Below are positions 11,930 to 14,923 of a stretch of 14,923 nt of DNA, piece after piece. The first letter of the stretch is position 1; each line of letters opens with the position of its first letter. The notes beneath the pieces were generated by a model. The model had not been told where the DNA came from and did not search any database. It worked only from the letters and a program-made list of their open reading frames with translations. The translations under genes and the position numbers were made by a program. The stretch comes from Actinomycetota bacterium (GTDB lineage: Bacteria > Actinomycetota > Nitriliruptoria > Nitriliruptorales > JAHWKO01). Where the stretch lies: contig JAHWKO010000055.1 in assembly GCA_019347855.1 (NCBI GenBank), positions 1 to 14,923 on the forward strand, given 5' to 3'.

Positions 11930-13063
11930 GTGACCCGGGTGGAACGCGCTCGCCTGTGGTTCTACCGGATCTGGGCGGCGATCGGGGCGATCGCGCTGCT
12001 CGCCGGGGTCTGGTACGTCCTACGCGATCCCCTGCGCATCATCCTGCCCCCGTTGGCCCTCGCCGTCGTGATCGTGTACCTCCTGAACCCCTTCGTGCGG
12101 ATGCTCGCGGCGCGCGGCGTGCCCCGCGTGGCGGGTGGGGCCCTCGCCTACGTGATCCTGCTGGGCGTGATCGTGGGGATCGCGTCCTTCGTGGGGCCGC
12201 TCGTCGCCGATCAGATGGGCGAACTCGCCGACGAGGCCCCCGAGATGGCGGTGGGCCTGCAGGACACGGTCAACGCGCAGCTGACGCGCCTGGGGATCGA
12301 CGCGTCCATCAACCTGGACCCCTCCTCCGAGGAGATCCGCGACGCCTTCCGGCAGTACATCGTCGGGGAGCAGGCGCGGGACCAACTCACGAACGTCCTG
12401 AGCGGAGCCGGCTCGGTGGCACGGGAGATCCTGCACCTCGCGGTGATCATCCTGCTGGGACCCGTGCTCGCTTTCTACCTGCTGGCCGACCTACCCGACA
12501 TCCTCGACGGACTGCGTCGCCTGATCCCGGGCGACCAGCGCGACGAGGTGCTGCGTGTCGTGGATGGCGTCGCCGGCCGGGTCGGTGGGTACTTCCGCGG
12601 CCAGCTCATGATCGCCGCGTTCGTCGGGGTCGCCACCTCGGTCGGGTTGCTGCTGGTCGGACTACCGTTCTGGGCCCTGGTCGGCCTGATCACCGGGATC
12701 TTCAACCTGGTGCCGCTGATCGGTCCGTTCGTGGGTGGGGCGATCGGGGTCGTGATCGCGTTGACGGTCGGTGACGGAGCCACGCAGGCGCTGCTCGTCG
12801 TGATCGTGATGACCGCCGTCCAACAGGTCGACAACCACATCATCAGCCCGAACGTGATGTCGCGCACGGTGGACCTGCACCCGATCACGGTGATGCTCGC
12901 GCTGCTCGTGGCCGGCTCGCTCTACGGGATCCTCGGCATGCTCATCGCGATCCCCGCCGTGGCGGCGATGAAGCTCATCGGACTCCACCTGCTGGCCACC
13001 CGCGCCCCGTGGTCGACGAGCGATCTGCCGTCACCCTCGACCGTGCGGCTCCCCGGGATGTAG
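11930..13063 (+). CDS. AI-2E family (PerM/YdiK-type) membrane transporter
   Basis: The 377-aa protein fits the AI-2E family of polytopic permeases. About eight membrane helices are seen (about 12-31, 36-58, 66-88, 162-186, 220-242, 245-270, 275-300 and 315-345), with a long soluble stretch between helices 3 and 4 (about 90-160). The C-terminal half has typical motifs: 'FNLVPLIGPFVGG' and 'QQVDNHIISPNVMSRTVDLHP'. Substrates differ across the family (AI-2 export, Na+/H+ antiport, others unknown), so none is assigned. GTG 11930 has a strong GGGAGGAG (11918-11925) upstream. Its 3' end overlaps the convergent gpgS by 33 bases. Confidence 0.88.
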   Translation: MTRVERARLWFYRIWAAIGAIALLAGVWYVLRDPLRIILPPLALAVVIVYLLNPFVRMLAARGVPRVAGGALAYVILLGVIVGIASFVGPLVADQMGELADEAPEMAVGLQDTVNAQLTRLGIDASINLDPSSEEIRDAFRQYIVGEQARDQLTNVLSGAGSVAREILHLAVIILLGPVLAFYLLADLPDILDGLRRLIPGDQRDEVLRVVDGVAGRVGGYFRGQLMIAAFVGVATSVGLLLVGLPFWALVGLITGIFNLVPLIGPFVGGAIGVVIALTVGDGATQALLVVIVMTAVQQVDNHIISPNVMSRTVDLHPITVMLALLVAGSLYGILGMLIAIPAVAAMKLIGLHLLATRAPWSTSDLPSPSTVRLPGM

Positions 13064-13996
13064 CGGGGGACGCTCGCGGACCTCGATCTCCGCCTCGGTC
13101 AGGTGGATCCGACCGTTGGGGCCACGTTCGGGCTGGAACAGTGTCCCGCCGAGCGCGGCCTCGCCCAGGCGTCCCTCGCCGCGGAGACGGTCGGCGGCGA
13201 CGTGGAGGATCTCGCCGGCCATCCGCCCCAGGGCGGCGAGCGTCTGGTGGGAGTGGACGCGCGCCCCGAGGTCGACCTGCGCGATGGCTCCCGTCCCGAA
13301 CCGGCCAGCGATGTCGATCAGGAGGGCGAGCTCGACCCCCCACCCCTGCACGAAGGGGACCTGCTGCAGGACCGATCGGCGACCGGCGTACTCGCCGGCC
13401 AGCGGTTGGGCCAGCCCCGCCAGGTGCGGCCAGAACGTCGCCAGGAGGGGGCGAGCTAGCAGTTCGGTGACCCGACCACCCCCCTGTGGTCGCAGCTCCA
13501 CGCCCAGGTCGAAGGGACGCTCGTAGCACGCCTTGACGTACCCGACCTCTGGCTCCACGAGGAGTGGACCCAGGAGCCCGACCACGTAGCGCTCTTCCGC
13601 GTCGTGCAGGTCCGCGTCGAGGAACACCACGAGGTCGCCTTCGGAGACGGCCAGGCCCTTCCAGAGAGCGTCACCTTTGCCGGTGCCCGGGTCGACGTCC
13701 GAGACGGCCGTCGCCTGGTCGACCACCTGGGCGCCGGCATCGCGTGCACGGCTCACCGTCTCGTCGGCCGAACCGCCGTCGATGACCAGCACCTCGTCCA
13801 CGAGCCCCCGGTGCCGCAACCGTCCGGCGGTGGCGACGACCTCGGCGACCGTCTCGGCCTCGTTGACCGCGGGGATCACGACCGAGACCGTGACCTCCTT
13901 GTCCCCGAGCAGATCGTCGACGGTGAAGTCGGTGTGCACCCAGGTCCGGTCGCGGAACCAGCCTTGCGCGGACGCATCGAGTTGCGCGGGGCTCAT
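13031..13996 (-). CDS. gpgS: Glucosyl-3-phosphoglycerate synthase (GT81 family)
   Basis: GpgS transfers glucose from UDP-glucose to 3-phosphoglycerate, giving glucosyl-3-phosphoglycerate, the precursor of glucosylglycerate and, in mycobacteria, of methylglucose lipopolysaccharides. The 321-aa product shows a GT-A fold: 'VVIPAVNEAETV' (39-50), 'VLVIDGGSADETV' (69-81), 'GKGDALWKGL' (106-115), the DxD metal motif 'FLDADLHD' with D127 and D129, 'GGGRVTELLARPLLA', 'PLAGEYAGRR' and 'GWGVELALLIDIAGRFG', all close to mycobacterial GpgS. The partner phosphatase gene gpgP is not in the window. The ATG has no Shine-Dalgarno sequence. The C-terminus overlaps the PerM-family gene on the other strand. Confidence 0.9.
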   Translation of the reverse strand: MSPAQLDASAQGWFRDRTWVHTDFTVDDLLGDKEVTVSVVIPAVNEAETVAEVVATAGRLRHRGLVDEVLVIDGGSADETVSRARDAGAQVVDQATAVSDVDPGTGKGDALWKGLAVSEGDLVVFLDADLHDAEERYVVGLLGPLLVEPEVGYVKACYERPFDLGVELRPQGGGRVTELLARPLLATFWPHLAGLAQPLAGEYAGRRSVLQQVPFVQGWGVELALLIDIAGRFGTGAIAQVDLGARVHSHQTLAALGRMAGEILHVAADRLRGEGRLGEAALGGTLFQPERGPNGRIHLTEAEIEVRERPPLHPGEPHGRG

Positions 13997-14005
13997 CTTG
14001 CTGGC

Positions 14006-14011
14006 ACCGTA
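14006..14011 (-). promoter_or_regulatory. Candidate -10 box for gpgS
   Basis: Minus-strand TACGGT (TANNNT) ends 9 bases before the gpgS ATG. With no Shine-Dalgarno sequence, this suggests a leaderless or nearly leaderless mRNA. The -35 is unclear. Confidence 0.3.
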
Positions 14012-14038
14012 GCGCCAGCACGCTCATCCGGAGAGGTG

Positions 14039-14069
14039 CCGCGGGTGTGGAACGATCCGCACCCCGCGG
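14039..14069 (+). promoter_or_regulatory. Strong hairpin just upstream of the riboswitch
   Basis: CCGCGGGTGTGG (14039-14050) pairs with 14057-14069 in a 12-bp stem with one bulged C and loop AACGAT. Its 3' strand shares three bases with the proposed P1 of the SAM aptamer, so the two helices compete if both are transcribed. Confidence 0.45.
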
Positions 14070-14174
14070 CTTAATAGAGGGCTCGGGCCCGATGAAGCCT
14101 CGGCAACCCCCCGCAGCGTCGCGGGGAAGGTGCCAAACCCGGTCTCCGCGTCGGACGCGGGGAACGATGGGCCG
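14067..14174 (+). promoter_or_regulatory. SAM-clan riboswitch (SAM-I/SAM-IV type) upstream of thrC
   Basis: The core signatures of the S-box/SAM-I clan are present: 'CCCGATGAAGCC' at 14088-14099, 'CGGCAACC' at 14101-14108, a P3 stem-loop CCCCGC/GCGGGG (14109-14126), then 'AAGGTGCCAAACCC' (14127-14140), which matches the conserved J3/4 and SAM-binding strand. A further 9-bp stem (14143-14163) follows. P1 can form from CGGCTTA (14067-14073) with TGGGCCG (14168-14174). The 5' side of P2 is short and lacks an obvious kink-turn, so it may be a SAM-I/IV variant rather than a classical S-box. SAM binding normally turns downstream genes off. I cannot run a covariance model, so the subclass is open. 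Confidence 0.85.
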
Positions 14175-14230
14175 GCGTGTCTCACGCCCGCACCGGACTC
14201 CCCACACGCGAGATCCGGGAGGGCACCGGT
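14174..14230 (+). promoter_or_regulatory. Putative expression platform of the riboswitch
   Basis: After the aptamer come a GGCGTG-TCT-CACGCC hairpin (14174-14188) and a composite stem: ACCGG with CCGGT (14192-14196 with 14226-14230) around CTCCC with GGGAG (14198-14202 with 14217-14221). There is no T-run, so Rho-type termination or translational control is as likely as intrinsic termination. The thrC ribosome-binding site GAGGAA lies at 14261-14266. Confidence 0.3.
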
Positions 14231-14269
14231 CGAGCCACTCTCCGGCGCACCGACCGAGAAGAGGAACGC

Positions 14270-14923
14270 ATGCCGGCCACGCTCACCACCGACACGCTCG
14301 TCCCCAACGTCACCGGGCTCCGATGCCGGATCTGCGGGGAGCCCGAGGACCTCGGGCCCACGCACGTCTGCAGCGCCTGCTTCGGGCCGCTCGAGGTCGC
14401 CTACGACGAGGACGTCGTCGCGTCGCTCGTGTCCCGCGAGACGATCGCCTCCGGTCCACCCAGCGTCTGGCGGTACGCGGCGATGCTGCCGGTGCTCGAG
14501 GAGGGGCCCGTCCCGGGGCCGTCCTCCCTCGAGCGTCCTGACCTCGGTGCGGGCTACACCCCGCTGGTCCGCGCCCCCCGCCTGGCCGAGCGGCTCGGTT
14601 TGCGTGAGGTGTGGCTGAAGGACGACACGCGCAACCCGTCCGGCTCCTTCAAGGACCGCGTGGTCGCCGTCGCCCTGGCCGCGGCCCGGGCGCTCGGCAT
14701 CGAGACGCTCGCCTGTGCCTCGACCGGCAACCTCGCCAACGCCGTGGCCGCGCACGCCGCGAAGGCGGGGATGCCGTCGTACGTGCTGATCCCGCACGAC
14801 CTCGAGGAAGCGAAGATCGTCACCTCCGCCGTGTACGGCACCAACGTGGTCGCGATCCGTGGCAACTACGACCAGGTGAACCGGTTGTGCGCCGAGATCG
14901 CCGACACCCGGGGGTGGGGGTTC
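14270..14923 (+). CDS. thrC: Threonine synthase (3' partial, runs off window end)
   Basis: ThrC converts O-phospho-L-homoserine to threonine using PLP. The 218 visible residues include a zinc-ribbon-like N-terminus (C19-x2-C22, C34-x2-C37), seen in the longer PLP-dependent threonine synthases, then 'GYTPLVRAPRLAERLGL' and the PLP-lysine motif 'NPSGSFKDR' with K128. The phosphate/PLP loop 'ASTGNLANAVAAHAAKAGM' and 'AVYGTNVVAIRGNYDQV' follow. ATG 14270 has GAGGAA 3 bases upstream. The gene sits directly behind a SAM-clan riboswitch, an odd regulator for a plain threonine enzyme. A related PLP lyase using O-phosphohomoserine, for example in homocysteine formation, cannot be excluded because the rest of the gene and operon lie outside the window. 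Confidence 0.85.
   Translation, partial: MPATLTTDTLVPNVTGLRCRICGEPEDLGPTHVCSACFGPLEVAYDEDVVASLVSRETIASGPPSVWRYAAMLPVLEEGPVPGPSSLERPDLGAGYTPLVRAPRLAERLGLREVWLKDDTRNPSGSFKDRVVAVALAAARALGIETLACASTGNLANAVAAHAAKAGMPSYVLIPHDLEEAKIVTSAVYGTNVVAIRGNYDQVNRLCAEIADTRGWGF

Noticed and set aside
14047..14541. Open frame overlapping the riboswitch and thrC in another frame
   Set aside because: It is an Arg/His-rich shadow; the thrC frame carries the zinc and PLP motifs.

Overview
The window is a single contiguous piece of a high-GC chromosome. Codon use (strong G/C at third positions), GTG starts, a CarD regulator, a DUF3263/LytR_C gene pair, a GpgS glycosyltransferase and an LPxTG-type surface protein all point to Actinomycetota. 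A Bacillus-type SigH after rlmB, and a YacL-type PIN/TRAM protein beside disA, are unlike the common mycobacterial layout and suggest a deep-branching class (Nitriliruptoria, Thermoleophilia or similar). The class is inference; no rRNA is present.

Layout, left to right. Bases 2-994 are the 3' end of a large secreted protein with a C-terminal LPTTG sorting signal, followed by a hairpin. Bases 1113-9956 hold a co-directional housekeeping block: radA, disA, carD, a YacL-like membrane PIN/TRAM protein, ispD, ispF, cysS, rlmB and a sigH-like sigma factor. This order is close to the Firmicutes radA-disA-yacL-ispD-ispF-...-cysS-...-rlmB-...-sigH order, with the actinobacterial carD inserted and gltX, cysE, mrnC and yacP absent. 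The ispD and ispF starts overlap the preceding stops by 4 bases, so yacL-ispD-ispF looks translationally coupled. Bases 9957-10353 have no protein gene. They hold a minus-strand tRNA-Thr(UGU) flanked by four copies, on both strands, of a roughly 60-nt palindromic repeat whose stems show compensatory changes. Bases 10354-11258 are a DUF3263 protein and a LytR_C membrane protein, the same pairing as mycobacterial Rv0430/Rv0431 (VirR). A stand-alone CheY-like response regulator follows on the minus strand, divergent from an AI-2E/PerM family membrane protein, which ends tail-to-tail and overlapping with gpgS. The right edge holds a SAM-clan riboswitch in front of a threonine synthase cut by the window end.

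How the parts fit together. The block combines DNA repair and c-di-AMP synthesis (RadA, DisA), control of transcription initiation (CarD, SigH-like sigma), isoprenoid precursor synthesis (IspD, IspF) and translation (CysS, RlmB, tRNA-Thr). The right-hand part is cell envelope and metabolite work (LytR_C protein, PerM family, GpgS). The least ordinary items are the structured repeat family around the tRNA, the SAM-sensing leader before a threonine-synthase-like gene, a DGG in place of DGA in the DisA active site, and long structured leaders before carD and sigH. No phage, insertion sequence, CRISPR array or toxin-antitoxin system is visible.
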